From contig NZ_PVTZ01000009.1 of NCBI RefSeq assembly GCF_003003125.1, forward strand, positions 62,001 to 126,000: 64,000 bases of DNA, given 5' to 3'. A program made the position numbers and the translations under genes. Shown here in pieces: positions 25,101-34,580 of the stretch (positions within the stretch are counted from its first letter, which is position 1; each line of letters starts with the position of its first letter). This DNA comes from Laceyella sediminis (GTDB taxonomy: Bacteria > Bacillota > Bacilli > Thermoactinomycetales > Thermoactinomycetaceae). The notes beneath the pieces are model-generated. The model made no database searches, was not told the origin of the DNA, and saw only the letters and a program-made list of their open reading frames with translations.

Positions 25101-25373
25101 CAGTATTTTAAATTTTATATTTTCGTCACAGTTTTGTCAATTGTATTTATCGCAGGTGATAGGATCGTAGCGGGCAGCCCAGTCGTTATAAGGGGTGCCC
25201 CGCTTTATTCCTCCGTTGTGAAGCCGGTCTTTCATGTTTTAATGGGAATTTGGCTATAAAATATAAACGTGCAGGGGGCATGCCTAAGTGGGCCTTTTTT
25301 ATAGGGATGGTGTTTTGGTTGGCTTCCCATCACATTGGTCACAATTAATGCAAAAACGGAAAGAGGAGATAAT

Positions 25374-26039
25374 ATGAAAGCAATCATTTTTGATTTGGAT
25401 GGTACCTTGTTCCAAACAGAAAAAGTGGGGGTGCCCGCCTTTCGGGAAACGTTTGTCCAGTTGCGGAAGCAAGGACTGTATGATGGGGAGATTCCCTCGG
25501 ATGAGAAAATTCAATCGGTGTTTGGTATGACACATGAGGAGCTGTGGGAAACCTTGTTGCCTGAAGCAAGTGAAGAGGTTCGCCACACCGCTGATAAGTT
25601 GATGTTGGCCAAAGAGTTGGAGTTGTTTGATCAAGGAGTGGGCCAATGTTATCCAGGAGTAGAAGAAACGCTGCCCCAGTTGATTGATCAAGGGTGGTCT
25701 TTATTCATCGCCAGCAACGGTGTGGGCCCATATGTGCGTGGCGCTTTAAGTTCTAAAGGATTAATTTCTTTATTTAAGGGAATTTATACAGCAGGAGACT
25801 ATGAAACGGAAACCAAAGTGGACTTAGTTCGGATTTGTAAAGAAACTCATGGAATTACACAAGGGTACATGGTTGGGGACCGACAATCCGATGTGCGGGC
25901 AGGGTTGGAAAATGGCTTGGTTGTCATCGGTTGCCGATATACCGGCTTTTCGCAGTTTGGAGGGGAGGAAGAGTTGCAGGGGGCTGACATGATCCTGTCA
26001 ACGTTTTCTGAACTTCCGTCGTTAGTCAACCGTTTATAA
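25374..26039 (+). CDS. HAD family hydrolase (phosphatase-like)
   Basis: A 221-aa haloacid dehalogenase-type enzyme, probably a small-molecule phosphatase. FDLDGTL at the N-terminus gives the nucleophile D7 and acid/base D9, FIASNG is motif II, and a lysine in ETETKVDL and GDRQSDV near 165-175 complete motifs III and IV. The cap region (about 15-85) is helical, as in phosphoglycolate phosphatases. ATG 25374 has AGAGGAGAT upstream; an in-frame TTG at 25335 lacks one. Substrate not predictable. Confidence 0.88.
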   Translation: MKAIIFDLDGTLFQTEKVGVPAFRETFVQLRKQGLYDGEIPSDEKIQSVFGMTHEELWETLLPEASEEVRHTADKLMLAKELELFDQGVGQCYPGVEETLPQLIDQGWSLFIASNGVGPYVRGALSSKGLISLFKGIYTAGDYETETKVDLVRICKETHGITQGYMVGDRQSDVRAGLENGLVVIGCRYTGFSQFGGEEELQGADMILSTFSELPSLVNRL

Positions 26040-26122
26040 GATGCCTGGCTGGTAAATAACGTTGATTTACGTCTTCGTTATGAATTGAACAGGAACAGGC
26101 TAGGATAAACGGGGAAAGATGT

Positions 26123-26156
26123 TGCCGGCGGCCAAGCGGCCGTCTGGCGTCCGGCA
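26123..26156 (+). promoter_or_regulatory. GC-rich leader hairpin before the MgtC family gene
   Basis: TGCCGG pairs with CCGGCA and encloses GGCC-AAGC-GGCC. It sits 36 bases before the MgtC family start and has no T run, so it is not a simple terminator; it may be part of a regulated leader or a sequence without function. Confidence 0.4.
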
Positions 26157-26191
26157 GTTGAATCATCACAGCGAAGAGGAGAGAGGATGCC

Positions 26192-26881
26192 ATGGGGCAA
26201 TTGTGGGTGATTCCGTACTGGGACATCGCGTGGCGCCTGTTTATGGCTGGACTGTTGGGAGGGCTTGTCGGTTGGGAGCGGGAGCGGCACAATCATCCGG
26301 CGGGTTTTCGGACCCATATTTTGGTGAGTCTGGGGTCGGCGCTCATCATGTTGATTTCCATTTACGGGTTTACTGATTACATGGATGAAGAACAAGTGCG
26401 GTTTGACCCAGCGCGTTTAAGCGCGCAAGTGGTGAGTGGAATCGGGTTTTTGGGTGCAGGAACCATCTTGCGACATCGTGCCTCTGTTTCAGGGCTCACG
26501 ACGGCGGCGTCTTTGTGGGTGGTCTCCGGCGTCGGCCTAGCGGTAGGGGCGGGATTTATGTTCGGGGCTGTGTTGACTACGGTTTTCGCCTTGGTCAGCT
26601 TGGAGTTATTGACTAGGATGGAAAAAATTTTGATCCGCAAACGTCATCTCTGTTTGCTTCATATCCATGTAAAGGATGAACAGGGGAAGTTGGGACAGCT
26701 CTTCACATTGGTCTCCGAGAAGGGTGGGAGTGTACGCAAAGTGAATGTGGAAGAAGATGAGGAAATGCCGGGCATGCTGGAAATTGCTCTCACCGTCCGA
26801 TTGCCCCAAAAGACGATTCTGACCGAGCTGATTGACGAGATCACCAATATTGAGGGAGTGAAGAGCGTGCGGGCAGACTGA
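26192..26881 (+). CDS. MgtC/SapB family membrane protein with ACT-like domain
   Basis: A 229-aa protein. Four to five membrane helices occupy about 10-150, with family motifs GLVGWERERHNHPAGFRTHILVSLGSA (split over helices 1-2) and GIGFLGAGTIL...GLTTAASLWVVSGVGLAVG. The cytosolic C-terminus (about 155-229) looks like an ACT-type regulatory fold. MgtC proteins are linked to survival at low magnesium and modulate membrane ATPase; the biochemical role in Gram-positives is unsettled. GAGGAGAGAGG precedes the ATG. Confidence 0.88.
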   Translation: MGQLWVIPYWDIAWRLFMAGLLGGLVGWERERHNHPAGFRTHILVSLGSALIMLISIYGFTDYMDEEQVRFDPARLSAQVVSGIGFLGAGTILRHRASVSGLTTAASLWVVSGVGLAVGAGFMFGAVLTTVFALVSLELLTRMEKILIRKRHLCLLHIHVKDEQGKLGQLFTLVSEKGGSVRKVNVEEDEEMPGMLEIALTVRLPQKTILTELIDEITNIEGVKSVRAD

Positions 26882-26970
26882 GGGAGAGCGGTTAGTATGG
26901 GGAATCCGCTCCCCCGCCCACACAGTGCTGTAGAATTCCCCTCCTAAAAAGCGAAAAGGAGGTAATGAAT

Positions 26971-27039
26971 ATGATGTTTTTGGTCCAAAATAACCACAGA
27001 AGGGTATTGGCAATGTGGGCATTTTTATCTATAATTTAA
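26971..27039 (+). CDS. Possible 22-aa leader peptide before ctsR
   Basis: A frame of 22 codons starting MMFLVQNNHRR with a very strong AAAGGAGG site 8 bases upstream and a hydrophobic end. It overlaps the ctsR -35 and -10 elements, so it would be read on a longer upstream transcript. There is no homologue I recognise; the ribosome site is the only real support. Confidence 0.3.
   Translation: MMFLVQNNHRRVLAMWAFLSII
27007..27035 (+). promoter_or_regulatory. Sigma-A promoter of the ctsR operon
   Basis: TTGGCA (27007-27012), 17 bases, TATAAT (27030-27035). The expected start point falls inside the CtsR operator. Confidence 0.85.
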
Positions 27040-27044
27040 GCATA

Positions 27045-27062
27045 AGGTCAAAGTTAGTCAAA
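27045..27062 (+). promoter_or_regulatory. CtsR operator
   Basis: AGGTCAAA-GTT-AGTCAAA is the tandem heptad bound by CtsR, with one deviation in the second half. It lies over the start point of the ctsR promoter, so the operon should be autorepressed and released by heat or by McsB action. Confidence 0.9.
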
Positions 27063-27082
27063 GTCAGCAGGAGGTTGTCCGA

Positions 27083-27553
27083 ATGAACAGTATTTCGGAC
27101 ATTATTGAACGGTATCTGAAGAAAATACTGAATGAGAGCGAGACAGGCGTCATCGAGGTAAAACGAAGCGAATTGGCTGATATTTTCCAATGCGTTCCGT
27201 CACAAATCAATTACGTCATCAGCACCCGCTTCACGGTGGAAAAAGGGTATATTGTGGAAAGTAAAAGGGGCGGAGGCGGTTATATCCGCATTCAAAAGGT
27301 TCGTTTCCAAAATCGCCGTGAAGTGTTTGAAGAGATGCTCGATCAGATTGGTGAGGCCGTTCCGCAACTGACAGCGGAACACGTGATCATTCGGTTGGTT
27401 GAAGAGAAGTTAATGACTAAACGGGAAGCGGTGTTGATGCAACGCCTGATTTCCCGGGAAACGTTGCAATTGCCGATTCCGTTGCGCGACCAGATGCGGG
27501 CGCGGATGATGCGGATCCTTATCTCAACATTATTTACAAGCAAAGGAGAGTGA
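27083..27553 (+). CDS. ctsR: CtsR, repressor of class III heat-shock genes
   Basis: A 156-aa dimeric winged-helix repressor of clp genes. The N-terminal region SDIIERYLKKIL and the DNA-binding block FQCVPSQINYVISTRFT followed by the glycine-rich wing ESKRGGGGYIRI are diagnostic. AGGAGGT precedes the ATG by 8 bases. It is the first gene of ctsR-mcsA-mcsB-clpC and has its own operator just upstream. CtsR senses heat through the glycine-rich wing in B. subtilis, and that wing is intact here. Confidence 0.97.
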   Translation: MNSISDIIERYLKKILNESETGVIEVKRSELADIFQCVPSQINYVISTRFTVEKGYIVESKRGGGGYIRIQKVRFQNRREVFEEMLDQIGEAVPQLTAEHVIIRLVEEKLMTKREAVLMQRLISRETLQLPIPLRDQMRARMMRILISTLFTSKGE

Positions 27554-27559
27554 CGGCCG

Positions 27560-28069
27560 ATGCTCTGTCCCGAATGCGGAAAACGGCCGGCCACACTTCA
27601 TTACACGAAGATAGTGAATGGGGAAAAAACGGAATTCCATCTGTGCGAAGTGTGTGCCCAAGAAAAAGGCGAAGTTATGCCTGGATTTGAACATGGATTT
27701 TCTTTCCATCAACTGTTGTCTGGGTTGCTCAATTTTAACTCCTCTCCTCAAGAAGCATATAAACCACAAACATTGCGATGCAATACCTGTGGGTTGACGT
27801 ATAATCAGTTCAGCAAAATCGGCCGTTTCGGTTGTGGTGACTGTTACAAGACATTTCGAGAGCGGCTTGACCCCCTGTTGAGAAGGGTGCATGGGCATTC
27901 CACGCACCGTGGGAAAATCCCGGAGCGCGCGCAAGGGGAATTAAAGCTGAAAAAGGAATTGGAACAATTGAAAGCCGAGTTGGCGGCCAAGATTGAAACG
28001 GAAGAATTTGAAGAAGCCGCCCGCCTGCGCGACCAAATCCGTTCATTGCAAGAGCAATTGGAAAAATAG
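27560..28069 (+). CDS. mcsA: McsA, activator of the McsB arginine kinase
   Basis: A 169-aa zinc-finger protein that activates McsB in protein quality control. CxxC pairs are visible at C3/C6, C29/C32 and in RCNTCG and GCGDC, giving two treble zinc sites. The C-terminal 40 residues form a UVR motif (EEFEEAARLRDQIRSLQEQL), also a coiled coil. It lies 6 bp after ctsR. All four cysteine pairs are kept, unlike shortened forms in some species. Confidence 0.95.
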   Translation: MLCPECGKRPATLHYTKIVNGEKTEFHLCEVCAQEKGEVMPGFEHGFSFHQLLSGLLNFNSSPQEAYKPQTLRCNTCGLTYNQFSKIGRFGCGDCYKTFRERLDPLLRRVHGHSTHRGKIPERAQGELKLKKELEQLKAELAAKIETEEFEEAARLRDQIRSLQEQLEK

Positions 28070-28080
28070 GGGTGATTCGC

Positions 28081-29163
28081 ATGTCGCTTGAACATTTTAT
28101 ACAAAATGCGATCAGTGAATGGATGCGCGTCAAAGGACCGCAGTCGGATATTGTGTTCTCTAGCCGCGTGCGCATCGCCCGCAACTTGGACGGCTTGCCG
28201 TTTCCCCTGTTAAGCACCCAGTCGCAAGCCGAAGAAGTGGTGCGCAGAGTGGAAGAAGCCTGGAAGAATGATAAAGACCGGTTGGCAGTCCTCAAAGACG
28301 CGGAATTGATTCGCATGTCCGACCTCACTGATCTGGAAAAACGCGTGTTGGTCGAGAAGCATTTGATCAGCCCGATGCTGGCGGAGGAATCACGACACGG
28401 CGCGGTGTTGTTGAGCCAGGACGAGTCGGTGAGCATCATGATCAATGAAGAAGATCACATCCGGATTCAAGTGTTGTTCCCCGGCTTGCAGTTGGAGAAG
28501 GCTTGGGAACTGGCCAGCCAGATCGACAATTGGTTGGAGAAACACCTCACATACGCGTTTGAAGGTGGATACGGATATTTGACCAGCTGTCCGACCAATG
28601 TCGGCACGGGAATTCGGGCGTCAGTCATGGTTCATTTGCCGGCGTTGGCCATGACCCAACAGTTGAACCGGCTGATTCCAGCTATCACCCAGGTGGGTTT
28701 GGCCGTGCGGGGAATTTACGGCGAAGGCAGTGAAGCGTTGGGGCAGCTCTACCAAGTTTCCAACCAAGTCACCTTGGGACAATCGGAAGAAGAGATTTTG
28801 GATAACTTGCAAGGAGTTGTTCGACAGATGATCGAACATGAGCAAATAGCTAGACGGAGGCTTCAAGAGATGTCCCTGACCCAATTGGAAGACAGGGTGC
28901 ACCGGTCTTACGGGATCTTGGCTCATGCGCGGATCATTGATTCCAATGAGGCGATGAAACGCCTGTCCGATGTGCGGTTGGGTGTGGACATGGGCTTGAT
29001 CCTCGGTGTGTCGGCCAATGTGATGAATGAGTTGATGGTGATGACGCAGCCGGGATTCTTGCAAAGTTATGCAAACCAACGGCTCAATCCCGAGCAACGG
29101 GACATCCGGCGCGCACGGCTGATCCGGGAGCGGTTGGCCATGGAGCAAACGAAAGAGCAATAA
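28081..29163 (+). CDS. mcsB: McsB protein arginine kinase
   Basis: A 360-aa kinase that phosphorylates arginines in misfolded proteins, marking them for ClpCP, and inactivates CtsR. The phosphagen kinase fold is shown by VFSSRVRIARNLDGLPFP near the N-terminus, the HLISPMLAE and LSQDESVSIMINEEDHIRIQ segments, and LTSCPTNVGTGIRASVMVHLP around the active site. I prefer ATG 28081, spaced 7 bases from AGGGGTG, over GTG 28072, which overlaps that site. The gene-to-clpC gap is unusually long and carries tandem repeats. Confidence 0.96.
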   Translation: MSLEHFIQNAISEWMRVKGPQSDIVFSSRVRIARNLDGLPFPLLSTQSQAEEVVRRVEEAWKNDKDRLAVLKDAELIRMSDLTDLEKRVLVEKHLISPMLAEESRHGAVLLSQDESVSIMINEEDHIRIQVLFPGLQLEKAWELASQIDNWLEKHLTYAFEGGYGYLTSCPTNVGTGIRASVMVHLPALAMTQQLNRLIPAITQVGLAVRGIYGEGSEALGQLYQVSNQVTLGQSEEEILDNLQGVVRQMIEHEQIARRRLQEMSLTQLEDRVHRSYGILAHARIIDSNEAMKRLSDVRLGVDMGLILGVSANVMNELMVMTQPGFLQSYANQRLNPEQRDIRRARLIRERLAMEQTKEQ

Positions 29164-29179
29164 AATGCACATATAGAAG

Positions 29180-29329
29180 AACGTTCGCTAAGAACGGGAT
29201 AAGAAACTCCGCTCGGCGGAGTACAGTCAGACTCTCGCTCACAAAAAACGTTCGCTAAGAACGGGATAAGAAACTCCGCTCTGCGGAGTACAGTCGTACT
29301 AAGCTCACAAAAAACGTTCGCTAAGAACG
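29180..29329 (+). repeat. 66-67 bp tandem repeat array in the mcsB-clpC spacer
   Basis: Two full units (29180-29246, 29247-29312) and a partial third begin AACGTTCGCTAAGAACG. Each full unit contains two small hairpins: CGTTC-GCTAA-GAACG and ACTCCGC-nnn-GCGGAGT, then a variable CAGTC... stretch and CTCACAAAA. Units 1 and 2 differ mainly in the hairpin loop and in the 3' variable part. The array lies inside the operon and could form up to five hairpins in the mRNA ahead of clpC. Confidence 0.93.
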
Positions 29330-29353
29330 ACTAGTAAAGGTGAGGTGTTAACT

Positions 29354-31801
29354 ATGATGTTTGGTCGATTTACGGAGCGTGCGCAGAAGGTGTTGGCGTT
29401 AGCGCAAGAAGAGGCAGTTCGTCTCGGTCACAATAACATTGGCACCGAACATATCCTGTTGGGCCTGGTGCGAGAGGGTGAAGGCATCGCCGCCAAAGCG
29501 TTGGTTGCTCTTGGATTGGGCTTGGAGAAAATATCCAAAGAGGTTGAGAACCTGATCGGCCGCGGCCAAAATCAACCAAGCAACATCGCTTACACTCCTC
29601 GCGCTAAGAAAGTAATTGAACTCTCGATGGATGAAGCGCGCAAGTTGGGTCACACCTACGTGGGGACGGAGCACATTCTCCTCGGCTTGATCCGCGAAGG
29701 GGAAGGGGTGGCGGCCCGGGTGTTGAACAACTTGGGAGTGAGCTTGAACAAAGCACGTCAACAAGTGTTGCAATTGCTTGGTTCAAGCGAGGCGTTGTCC
29801 AATCATCCTGGTGCCAACAATCATGTGAACACCCCGACGCTGGACGGTTTGGCTCGCGATTTGACTGCGGCGGCCCGTGATGGCAATCTCGATCCCGTAA
29901 TTGGCCGTAGCAAAGAAATCGAGCGGGTGATTCAAGTCTTGTCCCGCCGAACCAAAAACAACCCAGTGCTGATCGGGGAACCGGGCGTTGGTAAGACGGC
30001 GGTGGCCGAAGGGCTGGCGCAACGCATCGTCGATGGGGAAATTCCGGAGACCTTGCGCGGCAAACGCGTGATGACGCTGGATATGGGTACGGTGGTTGCC
30101 GGAACCAAATACCGCGGCGAATTTGAGGATCGGCTGAAAAAGATCATGGATGAGATTCGTCAAGCGGGAAATATCATTCTCTTTATCGATGAGCTTCACA
30201 CCTTGATCGGTGCAGGTGGGGCAGAAGGCGCCATTGACGCGTCCAACATCCTGAAGCCAGCACTGGCTCGTGGGGAATTGCAATGCATCGGGGCGACCAC
30301 CTTGGATGAGTATCGCAAATACATTGAAAAAGATGCGGCTTTGGAGCGCCGTTTCCAACCGATCTTGGTGGATGAGCCGAGCATTGAAGAGGCCTTCTTG
30401 ATTTTGCAGGGACTACGTGACCGCTATGAAGCGCACCATCGTGTGAAAATCACGGATGAAGCGATTGAACAAGCGGTGAAGTTGTCGGACCGTTACATTA
30501 CGGATCGGTATCTGCCCGATAAAGCGATTGACTTGATCGACGAAGCAGCGTCCAAAGTGCGCCTCAAATCATATATGGTTCCGCCTGAATTGAAAAAGCT
30601 AGAGCAGAGCTTAGAAGAAATTAAGAAAGAAAAAGACGCGGCTGTGCAAAGCCAGGAGTTTGAAAAGGCGGCTTCACTAAGAGACACCGAACAAAAACTG
30701 CGGGAAGAAATTGAAGTGACCCGCAATAATTGGAAGCAAGACCAAGGGAAGACGGATTCCGAAGTCACCGCCGAAGATATCGCCGATGTGGTGTCCAACT
30801 GGACGGGGATTCCGGTCAAAAAGCTGGCACAGGAAGAGTCAGAACGCTTATTGAACATGGAGGAGATTCTGCATAACCGCGTCATCGGGCAAGAAGAAGC
30901 GGTGAAATCAGTCGCACGTGCTATCCGCCGCGCTCGGGCGGGGTTGAAGGATCCCAAGCGCCCGATCGGTTCATTCATTTTCCTCGGCCCGACGGGCGTA
31001 GGGAAAACCGAGCTGGCTCGCGCACTGGCGGAAGCGATGTTCGGTGATGAAGATGCGATGATCCGAATTGACATGTCCGAGTACATGGAGAAACACTCCA
31101 CCAGCCGCTTGGTCGGTTCCCCGCCAGGATACGTGGGATATGAAGAAGGCGGGCAGCTGACGGAGAAAGTACGCCGCAAGCCTTACTCTGTTGTTCTCTT
31201 CGATGAGGTGGAGAAAGCGCACCCTGAGGTGTTTAACATTCTATTGCAAGTGTTGGAAGATGGACGGCTGACTGACGGCAAAGGGCGGACGGTCGACTTC
31301 CGCAACACCATCATCATTATGACCTCTAACGCAGGTGCTTCCACGATCAAGAAGAGCGGACGCTTGGGCTTCACCGTTGGCGATACAGCTAAAGATGACT
31401 ATGAGCAAATGAAGCAAAACGTGATGGAAGAGCTGAAAAAATCATTCCGTCCGGAATTCCTAAACCGCATTGATGATCTGATCGTCTTCCATTCGTTGCG
31501 GGAAGAGCATTTGGAGGAAATCGTGTCGTTGATGGCTGAAGAGCTCAGAAGAAGACTGAGAGAGCAAGAGATTGATTTCCGACTCACAGACAGCGCGAAA
31601 AAACATTTGGCCAAAGAAGGGTTTGACCCAACTTACGGTGCTCGGCCGCTCCGTCGCGCCATCCAGAAGCACATCGAAGACCGCCTCTCTGAAGAACTGT
31701 TGCGCGGCAACATTTCTCGGGGCGAGTCGGTGCTGATCGACTACAGAGATGGACAGTTGGTGGTTGAAAAGGAAGAGACCACGAAAGGCGCGGCACAATA
31801 A
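29354..31801 (+). CDS. clpC: ClpC, HSP100 AAA+ unfoldase
   Basis: An 815-aa unfoldase that feeds substrates to ClpP. Two Clp-N repeats occupy about 1-145, the first AAA+ domain has GEPGVGKT at 208-215, a UVR/coiled-coil M domain lies near 410-470 ([24 protein letters not shown] is split across it), and the second AAA+ domain has GPTGVGKT near 543, followed by the Clp D2-small domain. The [11 protein letters not shown] start matches the family, so I used ATG 29354 (AAGGTGAGG upstream). It responds to CtsR through the operon promoter. The tandem-repeat spacer just before it is unusual. Confidence 0.97.
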   Translation: MMFGRFTERAQKVLALAQEEAVRLGHNNIGTEHILLGLVREGEGIAAKALVALGLGLEKISKEVENLIGRGQNQPSNIAYTPRAKKVIELSMDEARKLGHTYVGTEHILLGLIREGEGVAARVLNNLGVSLNKARQQVLQLLGSSEALSNHPGANNHVNTPTLDGLARDLTAAARDGNLDPVIGRSKEIERVIQVLSRRTKNNPVLIGEPGVGKTAVAEGLAQRIVDGEIPETLRGKRVMTLDMGTVVAGTKYRGEFEDRLKKIMDEIRQAGNIILFIDELHTLIGAGGAEGAIDASNILKPALARGELQCIGATTLDEYRKYIEKDAALERRFQPILVDEPSIEEAFLILQGLRDRYEAHHRVKITDEAIEQAVKLSDRYITDRYLPDKAIDLIDEAASKVRLKSYMVPPELKKLEQSLEEIKKEKDAAVQSQEFEKAASLRDTEQKLREEIEVTRNNWKQDQGKTDSEVTAEDIADVVSNWTGIPVKKLAQEESERLLNMEEILHNRVIGQEEAVKSVARAIRRARAGLKDPKRPIGSFIFLGPTGVGKTELARALAEAMFGDEDAMIRIDMSEYMEKHSTSRLVGSPPGYVGYEEGGQLTEKVRRKPYSVVLFDEVEKAHPEVFNILLQVLEDGRLTDGKGRTVDFRNTIIIMTSNAGASTIKKSGRLGFTVGDTAKDDYEQMKQNVMEELKKSFRPEFLNRIDDLIVFHSLREEHLEEIVSLMAEELRRRLREQEIDFRLTDSAKKHLAKEGFDPTYGARPLRRAIQKHIEDRLSEELLRGNISRGESVLIDYRDGQLVVEKEETTKGAAQ

Positions 31802-31808
31802 GCAGACA

Positions 31809-31843
31809 ACCACTCACTGCCTACGGGACGGTGAGTGGTTTTT
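31809..31843 (+). terminator. Terminator of the ctsR-clpC operon
   Basis: ACCACTCAC pairs with GTGAGTGGT, followed by TTTTT, right after clpC. Confidence 0.93.
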
Positions 31844-31986
31844 CCGTTGGACTTGTCATCAAAAGAATATAAAAACATCATAAAAAATACAAATGACCTG
31901 GTTGATGCCGTGGGAAAACAAAGCCTATTTTAAAGTGAGGAAGGTTAAAAAACGGATTTGTAATATGATGTTTTTGTCAAGATATT

Positions 31987-31996
31987 TGTTATAATG
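31987..31996 (+). promoter_or_regulatory. Extended -10 promoter for radA-disA
   Basis: TGTTATAATG fits an extended -10 (TGnTATAAT) about 38 bases before radA; no good -35 is seen at the proper distance. Confidence 0.6.
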
Positions 31997-32033
31997 AGGA
32001 GTAAATATAATAGAAGTGAGTAGGGGACGAGCT

Positions 32034-33407
32034 GTGGCGAAAAAAAAGACCAAGTTTGTGTGCCAGGAATGCGGATATGAATCGGCCAAATGGATGGGGC
32101 GTTGCCCAGGATGCGGAACCTGGAATGCCATGGTGGAAGAGATGGATAGCAAAGCGGCCATCATTCCGGGTACGGGGTTAAAAATCCGTGACAAACATGA
32201 AAAAGCGACGCCGATTACGCAAGTGGAGAAGCTGGATCAGCCGCGTTCCGACACGGGCATCAACGAATTGAACCGCGTTTTGGGCGGAGGCTTGGTGCCG
32301 GGTTCTTTTATTTTGGTCGGAGGTGACCCGGGAATCGGGAAATCGACGTTGCTTCTGCAAGCGTCACATGAATTAGCCAAGCGCGGGTTGCCCATCTTAT
32401 ATGTATCGGGGGAAGAATCGACGGAGCAGATCCGCATTCGCGCTGATCGGCTTGGAGCGTTGAGCGAGAACTTATTGGTTGCTTCCGAAACCAATTTGAC
32501 TGCCATCGAAAGCCTCATGGATGAAAACAAGCCGAAATTGATGGTGGTTGACTCCATTCAAACGGTGTTTCATCCAGAAGTGATGTCTGCACCAGGCAGC
32601 GTTGCACAAGTGCGGGAATGCACCGGCACGCTGATGCGTTGGGCCAAGGACAGAGGCATGGCGATCATCATCGTGGGTCATGTGACCAAAGCGGGGGCGA
32701 TCGCTGGGCCGAGGATGTTGGAGCACATGGTGGATTGCGTTTTGTATTTTGAAGGGGAGCGCCACCATACGTATCGGGTGCTCAGGGCAGTCAAAAACCG
32801 GTTTGGATCGACCAATGAAATCGGCGTGTTTGAAATGAAGGAAAGTGGATTGGCAGAAGTGGATAACCCCTCGGAGATGTTTTTGTCGGGAAGGCCCGTG
32901 GGCGCTCCTGGTACTGCTGTGGCCGCAAGTATCGAGGGAACCCGGCCAGTTTTGATTGAGTTACAGGCCCTGGTCGCGCCTACAAGTTTTGCCACGCCCA
33001 AACGAATGGCAACCGGGGTTGATCACAACCGCGTCACCATGATTATGGCGGTGTTGGAGAAACGTCTCGGCTTTTTCCTGCAAAATCAGGATGCCTATAT
33101 CAATGTGGTTGGCGGAGTACGGTTGGACGAACCAGCCGTCGATTTGGCCATGGCCATCAGCTTGGCCTCAAGTTTTCGCGATGTTTCTACATCCGCGCAC
33201 GATTTGTTCATCGGCGAGGTAGGACTGACGGGGGAAGTGCGTGGCGTTTCGCGCATTGAACAGCGAGTGGCGGAAGCGGCAAATATGGGATTTCGACGTG
33301 TCGTCATTCCGGAGAAGAACCGGCGGGGCTGGACGCCGCCGGAAGGGGTGGAACTGATAGGGGTGCATACATTAGAAGAAGCATTGCGTGTGGCGTTGGG
33401 GGGGTAA
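32034..33407 (+). CDS. radA: RadA/Sms DNA repair ATPase
   Basis: A 457-aa DNA repair protein acting on recombination intermediates as a DnaB-like helicase. An N-terminal zinc finger (CQECGYES...CPGCG), a Walker [10 protein letters not shown], the RadA-specific KNRFG motif, and a C-terminal Lon-like protease domain that lacks catalytic function are all present. The GTG start giving [10 protein letters not shown] matches family N-termini; an upstream in-frame GTG adds six residues. It is followed 3 bp later by disA, the conserved Firmicute pairing. Confidence 0.95.
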   Translation: MAKKKTKFVCQECGYESAKWMGRCPGCGTWNAMVEEMDSKAAIIPGTGLKIRDKHEKATPITQVEKLDQPRSDTGINELNRVLGGGLVPGSFILVGGDPGIGKSTLLLQASHELAKRGLPILYVSGEESTEQIRIRADRLGALSENLLVASETNLTAIESLMDENKPKLMVVDSIQTVFHPEVMSAPGSVAQVRECTGTLMRWAKDRGMAIIIVGHVTKAGAIAGPRMLEHMVDCVLYFEGERHHTYRVLRAVKNRFGSTNEIGVFEMKESGLAEVDNPSEMFLSGRPVGAPGTAVAASIEGTRPVLIELQALVAPTSFATPKRMATGVDHNRVTMIMAVLEKRLGFFLQNQDAYINVVGGVRLDEPAVDLAMAISLASSFRDVSTSAHDLFIGEVGLTGEVRGVSRIEQRVAEAANMGFRRVVIPEKNRRGWTPPEGVELIGVHTLEEALRVALGG

Positions 33408-33410
33408 TGA

Positions 33411-34484
33411 GTGAAAGACGAGCAAAAAGAAACAAGTTCCAGTGAGATGTTGCGCTTAATCGCTCCGGGCACCACATTGCGCGAAGGGTTGGACAATGTG
33501 CTGGGCGCCAAAACAGGTGCATTGATCGTTATCGGCTATGACGATAGCGTCCGGGAAATCGTGGACGGAGGATTTCACATTGATTGCCCGTTTACGCCGG
33601 CTTTTCTGTACGAACTCGCCAAAATGGACGGCGCCATCATCTTAAGCAATGACGGGAAACGGATATTGTACGCCAATGCCCAATTGGTACCCAGCTCGGA
33701 CATTCCTTCAACCGAGACGGGAATCCGTCACCGGACGGCTCAAAGAACGGCAAAGCAAACCGGTAAGTTGGTTGTGTCCATTTCTCAGCGCAGGAATATC
33801 ATTACATTGTACAAAGGGCATTTTCGGTACGCATTGAAAGATATTGGTGTGATCCTCACCAAGGCGAATCAAGCGGTGCAGACACTGGAGAAATATAAAT
33901 CTGTCTTGGATCAAACAACAACCAATTTGACTGCGTTGGAATTCGAGGAATTGGTTACCCTAAGTGAAGTGGCACTCGTGTTACAACGGGTGGAGATGGT
34001 CTTACGCATCAAGCGAGAGATTGAAACGTACATTCATGAGTTGGGGACGGAAGGGCGACTCATCAGCATGCAACTGGAAGAACTCGTGGCTGATGTGGAG
34101 GAGGAGGCGGAGTTGTTGATCAGGGATTACTGTCTGAATCCCGAGATTGAACCGCAAACGGTCTTCTGCGAACTGCAAAAGCTGTCCGCCGATGAGTTGT
34201 TAGAGCACTCCCTTCTGGTACGGATGTTGGGGTATGTGGGCAATGTGAACATCCAGGAAGAATCGGTTTCGCCAAAAGGATACCGCATTCTCAACAAAAT
34301 TCCGCGCTTGCCATCCAACATCATTTTCAAGCTGGTTTCGCGCTTTGAAAACCTGTCGCGGATTATGATGGCGACCATAGAGGAATTGGATGATGTGGAA
34401 GGTATTGGGCATGTGCGGGCACGCACGATTAAAGAAGGATTGAAGCGGATTCAGGAACAGGTGTTTATTGACAGACATATCTAA
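33411..34484 (+). CDS. disA: DisA, DNA-integrity scanning diadenylate cyclase
   Basis: A 357-aa enzyme joining two ATP into c-di-AMP while scanning DNA. The DAC domain (about 10-145) carries the DGA motif ([12 protein letters not shown]) and the RHRTA motif ([14 protein letters not shown]). A helical spine and a C-terminal HhH domain ([18 protein letters not shown]) bind branched DNA. GTG start almost joined to radA. In sporulating Bacillus species DisA delays sporulation on DNA damage, consistent with sigma-H in this window. Confidence 0.96.
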   Translation: MKDEQKETSSSEMLRLIAPGTTLREGLDNVLGAKTGALIVIGYDDSVREIVDGGFHIDCPFTPAFLYELAKMDGAIILSNDGKRILYANAQLVPSSDIPSTETGIRHRTAQRTAKQTGKLVVSISQRRNIITLYKGHFRYALKDIGVILTKANQAVQTLEKYKSVLDQTTTNLTALEFEELVTLSEVALVLQRVEMVLRIKREIETYIHELGTEGRLISMQLEELVADVEEEAELLIRDYCLNPEIEPQTVFCELQKLSADELLEHSLLVRMLGYVGNVNIQEESVSPKGYRILNKIPRLPSNIIFKLVSRFENLSRIMMATIEELDDVEGIGHVRARTIKEGLKRIQEQVFIDRHI

Positions 34485-34580
34485 ATAACCTAGAATGTAA
34501 CCACTAAAGCAAATTGAACGAAAACAGGGAAGTGGGATGGGCTCATAACCACCCGTTGACACTTGTTAGGAGGTTCCCTT

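Noticed and set aside
24924-25259. 111-codon open frame on the + strand over the candidate structured RNA
   Set aside because: No ribosome site and mixed low-quality composition; the base-pairing features explain the sequence better.
29180-29329. CRISPR-like array between mcsB and clpC
   Set aside because: Units are contiguous 66-67 bp repeats with only short variable parts, no unique spacers of constant length and no cas genes.
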